From Candidatus Gastranaerophilales bacterium (GTDB taxonomy: Bacteria; Cyanobacteriota; Vampirovibrionia; Gastranaerophilales; Gastranaerophilaceae), in NCBI GenBank assembly GCA_944324245.1, contig CALUVO010000088.1:1-35599 (forward strand): 35,599 nt of DNA, in the 5' to 3' direction. Shown here one piece after another: positions 25,382 through 33,637 of this stretch. The position numbers and the translations under genes were made by a program. The notes below the pieces were generated by a model. That model had not been told where the DNA came from, made no database searches, and saw only the letters and a list, made by a program, of their open reading frames with translations. Within the stretch, counting starts at the first letter, position 1; each line of letters opens with the position of its first letter.

Positions 25382-26020
25382 TTAAAACCGGTTGATTATA
25401 TTGGCTTTGGAGAGTGCATTATAATATTTTTCCCGAAATTGTCTTTCCAAAAAATTTTTTTCTCTTTCGGTTTTACCTTCATTTTTATTATTAATATATT
25501 CAATGATTTTATCCGTAATATTTCTAAAATCTTCACTGTTTCTTAAAACGTTAATATCTTGCGGAATTTCTTTCCGCTCTTTTAAATCTTTAATTATATC
25601 TTTGCCGCAAAAAGATTTATCCGAATGTTTTAATGCCGTGTCAATTACCCCTTCTAACTGCTTTTCATTTATAATATATGCTTTGGGATTATATTCAATA
25701 TTTTCATTAAACATTTCCAAAAAATCTTCGTTTATATAGCGGGAAATAGTCAAATCTTCCATTACTGAATATAAGGACAACCCTATAGACTCTGTTTGTT
25801 TATATTGATTTTTTTCATAAAAATCGTCTACAATGTTTTCTAATTTTTTTATTGCATCACTCTTTTCTTCTCCCTTAAATGACAGGTAATAATTTTTAGG
25901 ATAAACAGCTGCTGCAATTGTATTTTTTACAGGCAAAGAATTTTGACTGCCAATCTTTTGTTTAATTTTGTTTTTAGGGGTGGAATTTGTATGTAAAACG
26001 GATATTGGAAATATTTTCAT
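25382..26020 (-). CDS. SFKG-motif protein of unknown function, possibly the detached N-terminal part of the next gene
   Basis: The 212-residue product has a low-complexity start (KNKIKQKIGSQNS) and the motif NYYLSFKGEE near residue 50, like the 1440-residue protein. The rest is charged, helical sequence ending KANIINRF. I recognise no family. It has an AAAGG site before the ATG at 26020. Its stop lies 68 bases before the ATG of the ART-like gene. Sequence past the stop in the -1 frame reads on in the same helical style into the ART-like protein, so a single frameshift could have split one larger gene. Confidence 0.5.
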   Translation of the reverse strand: MKIFPISVLHTNSTPKNKIKQKIGSQNSLPVKNTIAAAVYPKNYYLSFKGEEKSDAIKKLENIVDDFYEKNQYKQTESIGLSLYSVMEDLTISRYINEDFLEMFNENIEYNPKAYIINEKQLEGVIDTALKHSDKSFCGKDIIKDLKERKEIPQDINVLRNSEDFRNITDKIIEYINNKNEGKTEREKNFLERQFREKYYNALSKANIINRF

Positions 26021-26154
26021 AAACAGTGCCTTTTTTGTTTAGTCAAAAACGGAAGATAAAATAATTTGTTAGTTATTTATATGATGTGGTCAATTTTTTT
26101 GTGAAAAATAACTTTATTAATATACAGGTTATGGTTAGTAAAGGTTATTTTTGC

Positions 26155-27327
26155 ATGTCAATGTCAGTAAAATCTATACAGAATATTGTTGCTTATGTAA
26201 GAAAGCCGGCAGAGAGCATATTATCAACAAGAAGAATGACTGCTCCTATAAAACCGGCTCAAATAAAATATGCAGGTGCAAAAGCACACGAGGAAATGCC
26301 TTTTGTTTATAAAATACACAATGGTGAATTAAAAAGATTATATCCACAAGAGTTGCAAAGATGTGATTATGCGATGTCTGATATTGCAGATTTTCAGCTA
26401 AAAGGACTTAAAACAACTGCTAATTTTAACGTACTAGACTTGCAGGAGTTCTATTCACATTTAAAACACCAAAATGATATTAAAGCATTTACGTTTGTAT
26501 CACTGGGCGTACGTCCTGCAATGGCTACAACGCATTCATGGCTTTTTTCAAAAATAAAAGTCCCAAATTTTGATACATTAACCTGTAAATATCTCGATGA
26601 TATCACTTTTTTCTTCAATAAAAAAGCGGCACTTGAAAACATTCACAGGAACAAATCTTTTTATACACAAAGGCTGAACTTACCTAAAAATGTATCGGAT
26701 GATGATATCTATAAAATTTTAACAGGTGAAAACAGCCCGCTAAAAAACTATAAGGAACGTGATTTAATCGGAATGATTATGGGTTTTCCTTATAAAAATA
26801 ATTTGATATTTAAACTGGAAGATGATGCGAGAGTGCATTTGTCATTAAGAAAAAATCCGGAAAAATTTAAAGAAGCATTGATTAAAGAGCTGCATTCACC
26901 AAATTGTATTTACGCAAAATTTGACGATGCTTTTAAAAAAGATCTTGAAGATTCAATAAAATCAATTACTACAGTAAGAGAATCCGCTGATTTGGGTCTG
27001 CCTTTCGGATACACTTTTATAAATTTTGTTGATGAAACACCGGAAATTGTCAGAATAAATAAAAAAATAAGAGAAGCAATACCGGAACTTGAAAAGATAA
27101 ATGCAGCAAATCAAAAGGCAAAAGATGATGAATTTCTCCGCAGTTTAACCGCAGACCCGCAGAAGGAGCTTGATGATTTTATAAAAAGTCTGCAGTCTGA
27201 AGCTGATAAACAGAAAAATACTGTTAGCATGCAAAACATAATGGATGATTTTTTTAGAACTATACAAAAAAATTTAGATGCAATGGCAAAAACCGGGGAA
27301 AAAAATTCGTTTGACAGTGTTATATAA
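26155..27327 (+). CDS. Protein of unknown function (390 aa)
   Basis: I do not recognise the family. No signal peptide or clear membrane segment is seen. Landmarks are IVAYVRKPAESILSTRR near the start, then FTFVSLGVRPAMATTHSW, DLIGMIMGFPYKNNLIFKLE, and a C-terminal charged helix with QKELDDFIKSLQSEADKQ. Possible starts are GTG 26086, ATG 26131 and ATG 26155; I use 26155 because AAAGG lies about 10 bases before it. Confidence in that choice is low. A perfect terminator follows the stop at once, so it is a single-gene transcript. Confidence 0.6.
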   Translation: MSMSVKSIQNIVAYVRKPAESILSTRRMTAPIKPAQIKYAGAKAHEEMPFVYKIHNGELKRLYPQELQRCDYAMSDIADFQLKGLKTTANFNVLDLQEFYSHLKHQNDIKAFTFVSLGVRPAMATTHSWLFSKIKVPNFDTLTCKYLDDITFFFNKKAALENIHRNKSFYTQRLNLPKNVSDDDIYKILTGENSPLKNYKERDLIGMIMGFPYKNNLIFKLEDDARVHLSLRKNPEKFKEALIKELHSPNCIYAKFDDAFKKDLEDSIKSITTVRESADLGLPFGYTFINFVDETPEIVRINKKIREAIPELEKINAANQKAKDDEFLRSLTADPQKELDDFIKSLQSEADKQKNTVSMQNIMDDFFRTIQKNLDAMAKTGEKNSFDSVI

Positions 27328-27370
27328 AAAACAAAACTTCCGAATTGAATAATTCGGAAGTTTTGTTTTT
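27327..27370. terminator. Strong bidirectional terminator
   Basis: A perfect 20-bp inverted repeat (27327-27346 with 27351-27370) around the loop GAAT. It has A-rich and T-rich flanks, so it should end the plus-strand gene just upstream. Confidence 0.9.
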
Positions 27371-27411
27371 CATTTACGGTTTTCACTCACTTCGTTCGAC
27401 TCCACAGTAAC

Positions 27412-27469
27412 GTAGGTCGGATTTACAAATCCGACAAAATTATTTGTCAGCATAGTAATGCTGACCTAC
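27412..27469. repeat. Nested palindromic element (two hairpins inside an outer stem)
   Basis: GTCGGATTT (27416-27424) pairs with AAATCCGAC (27427-27435). GTCAGCAT (27446-27453) pairs with ATGCTGAC (27458-27465). GTAG (27412-27415) pairs with CTAC (27466-27469), closing a three-way junction. The flanking outer arms can also pair GTAGGTC with GACCTAC. It lies in the gap of 271 bases between the 390-aa gene and lpdA, where I see no gene. Confidence 0.75.
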
Positions 27470-27598
27470 TTACTTAATAAGCAATAAATCAAATAATTAA
27501 AATACCTTTTAAAAAAATGAATTACGGGTATTACAGAATATTATTTGAACAACTGCAAACGAGGTAATGTTCGAGGACTGGGAAATTTTGATAAATAT

Positions 27599-28957
27599 CT
27601 AAGTAGTTTTTAATTGTATAGGCGGCAGGCTCAGACTCAGCCCCTCCAGTCCGAGAATTGATTCAAACACTGCTTCAGAATATGTCGGATGAGCAAAAAC
27701 AGTATTTAATATATCTTCTGTTTTTAATTCATTATCAATCATCAAAGAAAACTGATGAATCAAGGAAGATGCCTCCGGACACACGATATGAGCGCCTGCA
27801 ATTTTATTGCCAACAGACAAAACTTTAACAAATCCGTCAATCTCGTCATCAGCGAAAGCCTTGCCTAAAGCAGATACAGGAAATATTGAAGCTTTATAAT
27901 CCATGCCTGAGAGCATCTCTTCCGTTTTGCCAACCCAGGCAATTTCCGGATTTCCATAAATAACAGAAGGAATTTTGGGTGTATCAAAATGAACCGGTTT
28001 ATTGCCGACAATAAAATCTACAACGGACATTGCCTGATGCACTGCGCTGTGCGCAAGCTGCATTTTTCCGTTTATATCTCCTATTGCATAGATGTTTTCA
28101 TAATTTGTTTGAAAATTATTATTAACTTTGACAAACCTTCCGTCTTTTTCAAACCCGATACCTTCCGGCAGCACAGGCTCTCTGCCCGCAGCACACAGGA
28201 TAATGTCAGGATTTAAAATTTGTCCGTTTGAAAGAGTTGCTGTTTTGCCCGAAATGTTATCAACTTTTGCACCTGTAAAGAATTTTATTCCGCTCTTTTT
28301 AAACAGCCTGTCGAGGCGTTTTGAAACATCCGCATCCGCCGCCGGAAGCAGTCTGTCAGCAAGTTCAACCACCGTAACCTTTTTATCAAGTGCACTGAAT
28401 ATTCTTGCCCATTCAACGCCGATAGCACCGGAGCCTGTTATAAGAATATTTTCGGGCAATTGTGACAGATTTAAAATATCATCGGAATTTAAAATAAATT
28501 TACCGTCTCGCTCCAGCCCCCTAATTTCTGCAGGTTTTGAACCTGTTGCAAGAATGATATTTCTGCACTGATAAACCTTACCGTTAGCTTCTATTTTGTC
28601 CGCAGCTGCAATTTTTGCTTCTGCATTGATTATTTCAACACCGTAGCTTTGAACAAGCTTTGTTAAAGATTTTTGGAGTTTTTGGACAATTTCATTTTTA
28701 CGGTTAAAAATTTTGTCGTAATTATATGATTTGTCACTGATTTCAATACCAAATTTTTCAGCTTTTTTAAGATTTTTATAAAAATCGCTGCAATGAAGAA
28801 TTGTTTTTGTCGGGATACATCCTTTATTCAGACACACCCCGCCCATTTGTTCTTTTTCAAAAACAATAACGGACAAACCTTTTTGCACAGCTCTTATTGC
28901 GGCGCTGTATCCGGCAGGCCCCCCGCCTATAATACCCAAATCAAAATTATTTTCCAT
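27599..28957 (-). CDS. lpdA: Dihydrolipoamide dehydrogenase family protein (E3)
   Basis: The 452-residue flavoprotein reoxidises dihydrolipoyl groups of 2-oxoacid dehydrogenase or glycine cleavage complexes with NAD. It shows the FAD-binding GIIGGGPAGYSAAIRA, the redox disulfide Cys42/Cys47 in GGVCLNKGCIPTK, the NAD loop TGSGAIGVEWARIFS, the second FAD motif YAIGDINGK and the C-terminal catalytic His423/Glu428 in HPTYSEAVFE. No E1, E2 or lipoyl genes are nearby. The promoter leaves 6 bases before the ATG, so it seems leaderless. Confidence 0.9.
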   Translation of the reverse strand: MENNFDLGIIGGGPAGYSAAIRAVQKGLSVIVFEKEQMGGVCLNKGCIPTKTILHCSDFYKNLKKAEKFGIEISDKSYNYDKIFNRKNEIVQKLQKSLTKLVQSYGVEIINAEAKIAAADKIEANGKVYQCRNIILATGSKPAEIRGLERDGKFILNSDDILNLSQLPENILITGSGAIGVEWARIFSALDKKVTVVELADRLLPAADADVSKRLDRLFKKSGIKFFTGAKVDNISGKTATLSNGQILNPDIILCAAGREPVLPEGIGFEKDGRFVKVNNNFQTNYENIYAIGDINGKMQLAHSAVHQAMSVVDFIVGNKPVHFDTPKIPSVIYGNPEIAWVGKTEEMLSGMDYKASIFPVSALGKAFADDEIDGFVKVLSVGNKIAGAHIVCPEASSLIHQFSLMIDNELKTEDILNTVFAHPTYSEAVFESILGLEGLSLSLPPIQLKTT

Positions 28958-28963
28958 TTTACA

Positions 28964-28992
28964 ATTATGACAATTTATGCTGATTTTGGCAA
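28964..28992 (-). promoter_or_regulatory. Promoter of lpdA, leaderless
   Basis: On the minus strand TTGCCA (28987-28992), a 17-base spacer and CATAAT (28964-28969) lie 6 bases before the ATG at 28957. The region is divergent from the next gene, whose TATAAT (28998-29003) is 5 bases from its TTG. Confidence 0.65.
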
Positions 28993-29008
28993 TATTTTAT
29001 AATATTTT

Positions 29009-30010
29009 TTGTTTATATATACAGGTTGGTTTTTAGGAAAATTTACGACTTTATTGGCAGGCAAAAAAATATTACAAGCAGTGCTCAGAGGTACACCTTA
29101 TAATTTAAAAGGTGTACAAAACACAGAACATTTAAAATTTTCCCTTTCTAATCCTCATGTTTTAGAAGGATGCGACGAGTTTGTATTAAATAACCAGGGA
29201 AAAGTAAAAAAGTATCTTGAAGGAAAACCATTGACAGAAGTTATAAATTTGTTCAATGAGTTATCTAATAAAGCCGCTTCTGTTTCCGAAATTTTTAAGA
29301 CAATACAAACGAAGCTAAGCAGGCAGGAATTATCGGCATATTTAGAAAAGAACCATCTTAAAGATTTATACAAAGTGTTTTTAAAAACCGGTGACACAGG
29401 CTTGTTTAGTACATTTTTAACAAAGTCTTTAAAATCCTGTGTTCAAGACAAAACTGCAATACTGAAAAAAGAAAACAAAATATTAAACAGTTGGAAAAGC
29501 AGTCTTGTCTCAAGACTAAACGGACAGCAAACAGGCTTTAGCAAAGAAGAATTGCATAAACTGTGTCAAAAAGCTTTTAACGGCACTAAAGTTCCTTCCG
29601 GTGTAAACTATGATGCTTTTGTGTATCTTAATGACCTGAATCCGCAAATTGCATCAAGATTTGATGCACACGGTCTTGCTAAGATAGGTGTTGCAGACCA
29701 GTTGTCACAACTTAACAATCTTTTGTCAAAAGGAATTGACAAAAACCGGCAGTTTTTTACTGCACCGCTTGCTGTTGCGGATGATGCAGCGGGCATAGGT
29801 GCAGGGCTGGGCACAGCCGGCGGGCATGCATATAGAGACGGGTCCTTTATTGTTGCAGCAGCAAAAGACAAAAAATTGGCAAACGACGGTATACGATATG
29901 TAATAGTAAACGATGCTTATTACAATATAATTGATGATTTAGCAAAACGATTTCCCTCTCAGCAGTTTATAAGAGCGGATAAAGCGGCAGAATTTTTTAA
30001 TGCAATGTAA
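29009..30010 (+). CDS. Protein of unknown function (about 333 aa)
   Basis: I do not recognise this family. It contains an N-terminal LAGKKILQAVLRGTPYNLKG, a lysine/leucine-rich helical middle (LSAYLEKNHLKDLYKVFLK), and a C-terminal glycine-rich stretch GIGAGLGTAGGHAYRDGSF followed by NDGIRYVIVNDAYYNIIDDL. No clear signal peptide is seen. The start is uncertain: TTG 29009 follows a TATAAT by 5 bases, but later GTG or TTG codons are possible. It is convergent with the aminotransferase gene and shares a terminator with it. Confidence 0.55.
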   Translation: MFIYTGWFLGKFTTLLAGKKILQAVLRGTPYNLKGVQNTEHLKFSLSNPHVLEGCDEFVLNNQGKVKKYLEGKPLTEVINLFNELSNKAASVSEIFKTIQTKLSRQELSAYLEKNHLKDLYKVFLKTGDTGLFSTFLTKSLKSCVQDKTAILKKENKILNSWKSSLVSRLNGQQTGFSKEELHKLCQKAFNGTKVPSGVNYDAFVYLNDLNPQIASRFDAHGLAKIGVADQLSQLNNLLSKGIDKNRQFFTAPLAVADDAAGIGAGLGTAGGHAYRDGSFIVAAAKDKKLANDGIRYVIVNDAYYNIIDDLAKRFPSQQFIRADKAAEFFNAM

Positions 30011-30049
30011 AAAAATATTTTCCAATCCGATATGGACTGTTCAGACATT

Positions 30050-30082
30050 AAAAAGGGACAGATTTTATATCTGCCCCTTTTT
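30050..30082. terminator. Bidirectional terminator between the unknown gene and the aminotransferase
   Basis: A 14-bp stem (30050-30063 with 30069-30082, one A-C mismatch) carries AAAAAGGG and CCCTTTTT ends, so it works on both strands. Confidence 0.85.
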
Positions 30083-30103
30083 ATTTAATATTTTATTTAA
30101 ATA

Positions 30104-31228
30104 CTAGCAGCTTGCTGTTGCTTTGCATTTTTCAATTGCATCTTTAACTTTTTGAACAATTTCTTTTTGTTCTTCAAAAGTTAATTCCGCAAACATAGGC
30201 AAGCTCATTACATGCTGTGTATCATATTCTGTTTTTGGCAAATCACCCATTTTGTAACCGAGGTGAGCATGAACTTTTTGCATATGCAGAGGTATGGGAT
30301 AATAAAGCATTGCTCCTACGCCGTTTTCCTGAAGCATTTTTTGTACCTCATCACGGTTAGGAACTTTGATAGTGTACTGGTGATAAACACAGTAAGTGTC
30401 ATCAAGTTCTTTCGGTGTCTGCACATCTTCATAGCCTTTGAAAAGTTCTGTATATCTGTGAGCAACTTCTCTTCTCATTTTGTTCCATTCATCAATGTAA
30501 TTCATTTTTACACGGAGAATAGCTGACTGAATTTCATCAAGACGGCTGTTAACACCGATTTCATCGTGGTGATATCTTACGGCTCCGCCATGGTTTCTCA
30601 ATGCAGTCATTCTGTCTTTTAAGTAGTCACTGTTTGTAACAGCCATACCGCCGTCACCCATACCGCCTAAGTTTTTGGTCGGAAAGAAGCTGTAGCAGCC
30701 GATATCGCCGAAGGAACCGACTTTTTTGCCTTTAAATTCAGCGCCGATAGCCTGACAGCAGTCTTCTATAACATAGAGATTATAGCGTTTTGCAATGTCC
30801 ATAATTACTTCCATATTAGCAGGCTGTCCGTACAGGTGTACAGGCATGATTGCTTTTGTCTTCGGTGTGATTTTTGATTCAATTTGTGTAACATCCATAT
30901 TGAATGTATCAGGGTCTATATCTACAAATACAGGAGTAGCTCCGACAATTTCTATAGATTCGGTTGTTGCAACAAATGTAAATGCAACTGTTATAACTTC
31001 ATCGCCTTTACCTATATCCAGTGCTCTCAGTGCAAGATGAAGCGCATCAGTACCGGAGTTGAGCCCTATAGCATGTTTTACTCCCAGATATTGTGCAAAT
31101 TCCTGTTCAAGAGCTTTTGTATTAGGCCCTAAAATATAAGAACCTGAACGCAACACATCAACTACTGCTTTTTCGATTTCAGCACCTGTTTGTTTGTACT
31201 GTCTTTTTAAATCTACTATAGGAATCAT
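30104..31228 (-). CDS. DegT/DnrJ/EryC1/StrS-family sugar aminotransferase
   Basis: This 374-residue PLP enzyme transfers an amino group to a keto-sugar nucleotide for surface glycans. The PLP lysine is Lys185 in SFFPTKNLGGMGDGGM. Other landmarks are LNSGTDALHLALRAL (56-70), FVATTESIEIVGATPVFVDI and VIEDCCQAIGAEFKGKK. The usual EDAAQA loop reads EDCCQA here. The exact product (WbpE- or PseC-like) cannot be told from the sequence. A strong AAAGGAG site precedes the ATG. It ends in the unusual tail KATASC. No other sugar-nucleotide genes are close, though the glycosyltransferases at 12539-15598 may use its product. Confidence 0.9.
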   Translation of the reverse strand: MIPIVDLKRQYKQTGAEIEKAVVDVLRSGSYILGPNTKALEQEFAQYLGVKHAIGLNSGTDALHLALRALDIGKGDEVITVAFTFVATTESIEIVGATPVFVDIDPDTFNMDVTQIESKITPKTKAIMPVHLYGQPANMEVIMDIAKRYNLYVIEDCCQAIGAEFKGKKVGSFGDIGCYSFFPTKNLGGMGDGGMAVTNSDYLKDRMTALRNHGGAVRYHHDEIGVNSRLDEIQSAILRVKMNYIDEWNKMRREVAHRYTELFKGYEDVQTPKELDDTYCVYHQYTIKVPNRDEVQKMLQENGVGAMLYYPIPLHMQKVHAHLGYKMGDLPKTEYDTQHVMSLPMFAELTFEEQKEIVQKVKDAIEKCKATASC

Positions 31229-31295
31229 ATAAATCTCCTTTTCCTCGTACTTTCCTTAATCTATTTTTTAATTTTACCACCGTCGAATATGGCCT

Positions 31296-32402
31296 TTATA
31301 AAATCTTTACAAAGGAAGCTTCTATCAAAACATCGGGTTCAAACATTTTTACATGCTCGACTTGTAACTTTGTACAGTCATTGATATCATTTATATCAAA
31401 CCCTTCCGCATAATTTTTGCCGTCTTTGTCTCCCAGTATTTTGGGTGCAATGAATTGATAAAGTTTGTCCGCAAGACCTGCTTTTATAATTGCACCGTTT
31501 AAGCCGCTGCCTGCTTCAACAAGAATGCTTCTTATGCCTTTTTCATATAGTGTTTGTACAAGATAATTTAAATCTATTTTTCCTGATTTTTTATCAAGAG
31601 GACATTTTATTACTTCTACATTTTTATTTTTGTGTTCTGCCTTAGTGGTCTCCAAAACAGCCCAAAAAACTTTTGTTCCGTCATCATTAAACACTTTTGA
31701 GTCAGAACTGCAAACAGATTTTGAATCTATTATTACCCTTACCGGATTTTTTCCGTTTTTCATTCTGCAGGTGAGAGAAGGATTGTCCGCAATAACCGTG
31801 CCCGAGCCTGTCAGTATTGCATCGTATTTATTTCTGAGTTTTTGAACGTAATTTCGTGCTTTTTCACCCGTAATCCATTTCGAAGACCCTGTTTTTGTTG
31901 CAATTTTTCCGTCCAGCGTTACTGCTGTTTTTATTGCAATAAAAGGAGATTTATCAATTTGATTTTTTATAAATATTTCATTTAGGGATTTGCATTCATT
32001 TTCAAGTATACCCTGCACAATTTCAATTCCTGCATTTTTTAGCTTTTCAATCCCCCGTCCCGAGACAACAGGATTGGGATCGCTGCAGCCTATAACGGAT
32101 TTTTTAATGCCCCTTTCTATAATCATGTCCGCGCACGGCGGAGTTTTTCCGTAATGAGAGCAAGGCTCAAGGCTTACTATAATTGTTCCGCCTTCAATAT
32201 TTATGCCTCTGTCATCAGCCATTTTAACGGCGTTAACTTCTGCGTGTGCTTCACCGTATTTTTTGTGCCAGCCGTATCCTGCAATATTACCGTTTTTGTC
32301 CAGAACAACCGCACCGACAAGAGGGTTGGGGGATACTTTGCCTTCTCCTTTTTTTGCCAGCGCTATACATTTTTTCATGTATTTTTCATAAAATTTTTGC
32401 AT
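31296..32402 (-). CDS. ribD: Riboflavin biosynthesis deaminase/reductase RibD
   Basis: The bifunctional 368-residue enzyme performs two early steps of riboflavin synthesis. The N-terminal deaminase has zinc ligands in AHAEVNAV (His53, Glu55 active) and PCSHYGKTPPC (Cys81, Cys90). The reductase half begins near residue 150 (PFIAIKTAVTLDGKIATKTGSSKWITG, landmarks only) and ends normally. Other rib genes are not adjacent. The promoter gives a leaderless start. Confidence 0.96.
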   Translation of the reverse strand: MQKFYEKYMKKCIALAKKGEGKVSPNPLVGAVVLDKNGNIAGYGWHKKYGEAHAEVNAVKMADDRGINIEGGTIIVSLEPCSHYGKTPPCADMIIERGIKKSVIGCSDPNPVVSGRGIEKLKNAGIEIVQGILENECKSLNEIFIKNQIDKSPFIAIKTAVTLDGKIATKTGSSKWITGEKARNYVQKLRNKYDAILTGSGTVIADNPSLTCRMKNGKNPVRVIIDSKSVCSSDSKVFNDDGTKVFWAVLETTKAEHKNKNVEVIKCPLDKKSGKIDLNYLVQTLYEKGIRSILVEAGSGLNGAIIKAGLADKLYQFIAPKILGDKDGKNYAEGFDINDINDCTKLQVEHVKMFEPDVLIEASFVKIL

Positions 32403-32408
32403 ACAAAT

Positions 32409-32437
32409 ATTTTAATTTAGTAACTATTTGTATTCAA
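32409..32437 (-). promoter_or_regulatory. Promoter of ribD, leaderless
   Basis: On the minus strand TTGAAT (32432-32437), a 17-base spacer and TAAAAT (32409-32414) lie 6 bases from the ATG at 32402. No FMN riboswitch fits in the 100-base gap. Confidence 0.65.
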
Positions 32438-32501
32438 CTGTTTATGTTTTAAGATTGGTGCTAATATAATATGGGTATTAGTATCAAAAAAGTATAAAAT
32501 T

Positions 32502-33554
32502 ATGATAACAAGACGAAAATCAAAACAAATACAAATAGGTAATGTAAAAATAGGCGGCGACGCTCCGATTTCTGTCCAATCCATGTGTAATACGGATACA
32601 AGAGATGTCCATTCAACTGTAAATCAGATTAAAGAGCTGGAGGATGCCGGCTGTGAGCTTATACGTCTTGCTGTTCTTAACAAAGATGCGGCTGACGCAA
32701 TTAAAGAAATCAAAAAACAGGTAACAATTCCTGTAATAGCAGATATACACTTTGATTATCGTCTTGCTGTCCAGTGTATAGAAAACGGTATAGACGCTCT
32801 GCGCATAAATCCCGGAAATATCGGAAAAGATGAAAATGTAAAAAAAGTTGTAAGTTTAGCAAAAACTAATAATGTTCCGATAAGAATAGGGATAAATGCA
32901 GGTTCACTTGAGAAAGAGCTGGCTGCACTTGATTTGCCATTACATGAAAAAATGGTAAAAAGCGCGATGCACCATATTAAAATACTTGAAGACAATAATT
33001 TCGATAAAATAAAGGTTTCATTAAAATCAAGCAGCGTATTGACAACTATTGATGCATACAGGCAGATTGCAAAGATTGTAGACTACCCCCTGCATCTTGG
33101 TGTTACGGAAACGGGAACTTTAAAAGGCGGATTGATAAAATCATCTGTCGGGCTCGGGACACTGCTTGCAGAAGGAATAGGAGATACAATAAGAGTTTCT
33201 CTGACTGAAAATCCTGTAGAAGAAGTACATGCAGGATACGGTATCTTAAAGTCACTGGAATTAAGACAAAGAGGTATTAATTTTATTTCCTGCCCTACCT
33301 GCGGAAGATGCCAGATAAATTTAATCGGACTTGCGAAAAAGGTTGAAGATGCTTTGAAAAACATTGATAAACCTCTTACCATTGCTGTTATGGGCTGCCC
33401 TGTAAACGGTCCCGGTGAGGCAAAACACGCAGACTACGGAGTGGCAGGTGCTATAAAAGAAGGGTATATTTTCAAAAAAGGTGAAATAATAAAAAGAGTT
33501 CCCGAAGAAGATCTATTAAAAGAACTGTTATTATTAATAGAAAATGAAAATTAA
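32502..33554 (+). CDS. ispG: 4-hydroxy-3-methylbut-2-enyl diphosphate synthase IspG (GcpE)
   Basis: This 350-residue iron-sulfur enzyme makes HMBPP in the MEP pathway of isoprenoid synthesis. The [4Fe-4S] ligands Cys264 and Cys267 (SCPTCGRCQ) and Cys299 (VMGCPVNGPGE), with Glu306, are all present. The TIM-barrel part has DIHFDYRLAVQCIENG. Length fits the short bacterial form without the plant/chlamydial insert. A TATAAT at 32465-32470 is its likely -10, with a leader of about 25 bases but no Shine-Dalgarno site. Confidence 0.95.
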   Translation: MITRRKSKQIQIGNVKIGGDAPISVQSMCNTDTRDVHSTVNQIKELEDAGCELIRLAVLNKDAADAIKEIKKQVTIPVIADIHFDYRLAVQCIENGIDALRINPGNIGKDENVKKVVSLAKTNNVPIRIGINAGSLEKELAALDLPLHEKMVKSAMHHIKILEDNNFDKIKVSLKSSSVLTTIDAYRQIAKIVDYPLHLGVTETGTLKGGLIKSSVGLGTLLAEGIGDTIRVSLTENPVEEVHAGYGILKSLELRQRGINFISCPTCGRCQINLIGLAKKVEDALKNIDKPLTIAVMGCPVNGPGEAKHADYGVAGAIKEGYIFKKGEIIKRVPEEDLLKELLLLIENEN

Positions 33555-33575
33555 TAAATACCCTTTTAAAAGGAT

Positions 33576-33604
33576 TTGCCTAAAGGTAAAAAATACTATA
33601 TTAT
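33576..33604 (+). promoter_or_regulatory. Promoter of the small secreted protein gene
   Basis: TTGCCT (33576-33581), a 17-base spacer and TATTAT (33599-33604) give a start near 33611. A TGAGGA Shine-Dalgarno site (33626-33631) precedes the ATG at 33638. A palindrome CCTTTTAAAAGG lies at about 33562-33573. Confidence 0.65.
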
Positions 33605-33637
33605 ATTAAGTATAAGTTATAAATGTGAGGATAGCTA

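Noticed and set aside
25375..25420. Programmed -1 frameshifting between the 212-residue and ART-like ORFs
   Set aside because: No slippery heptamer and no following pseudoknot or strong hairpin are visible near the stop, so a mutation or alternative start is a better explanation.
32403..32501. FMN riboswitch before ribD
   Set aside because: The gap is about 100 bases shared with ispG, and the ribD -10 lies 6 bases from its ATG, leaving no leader for a riboswitch.
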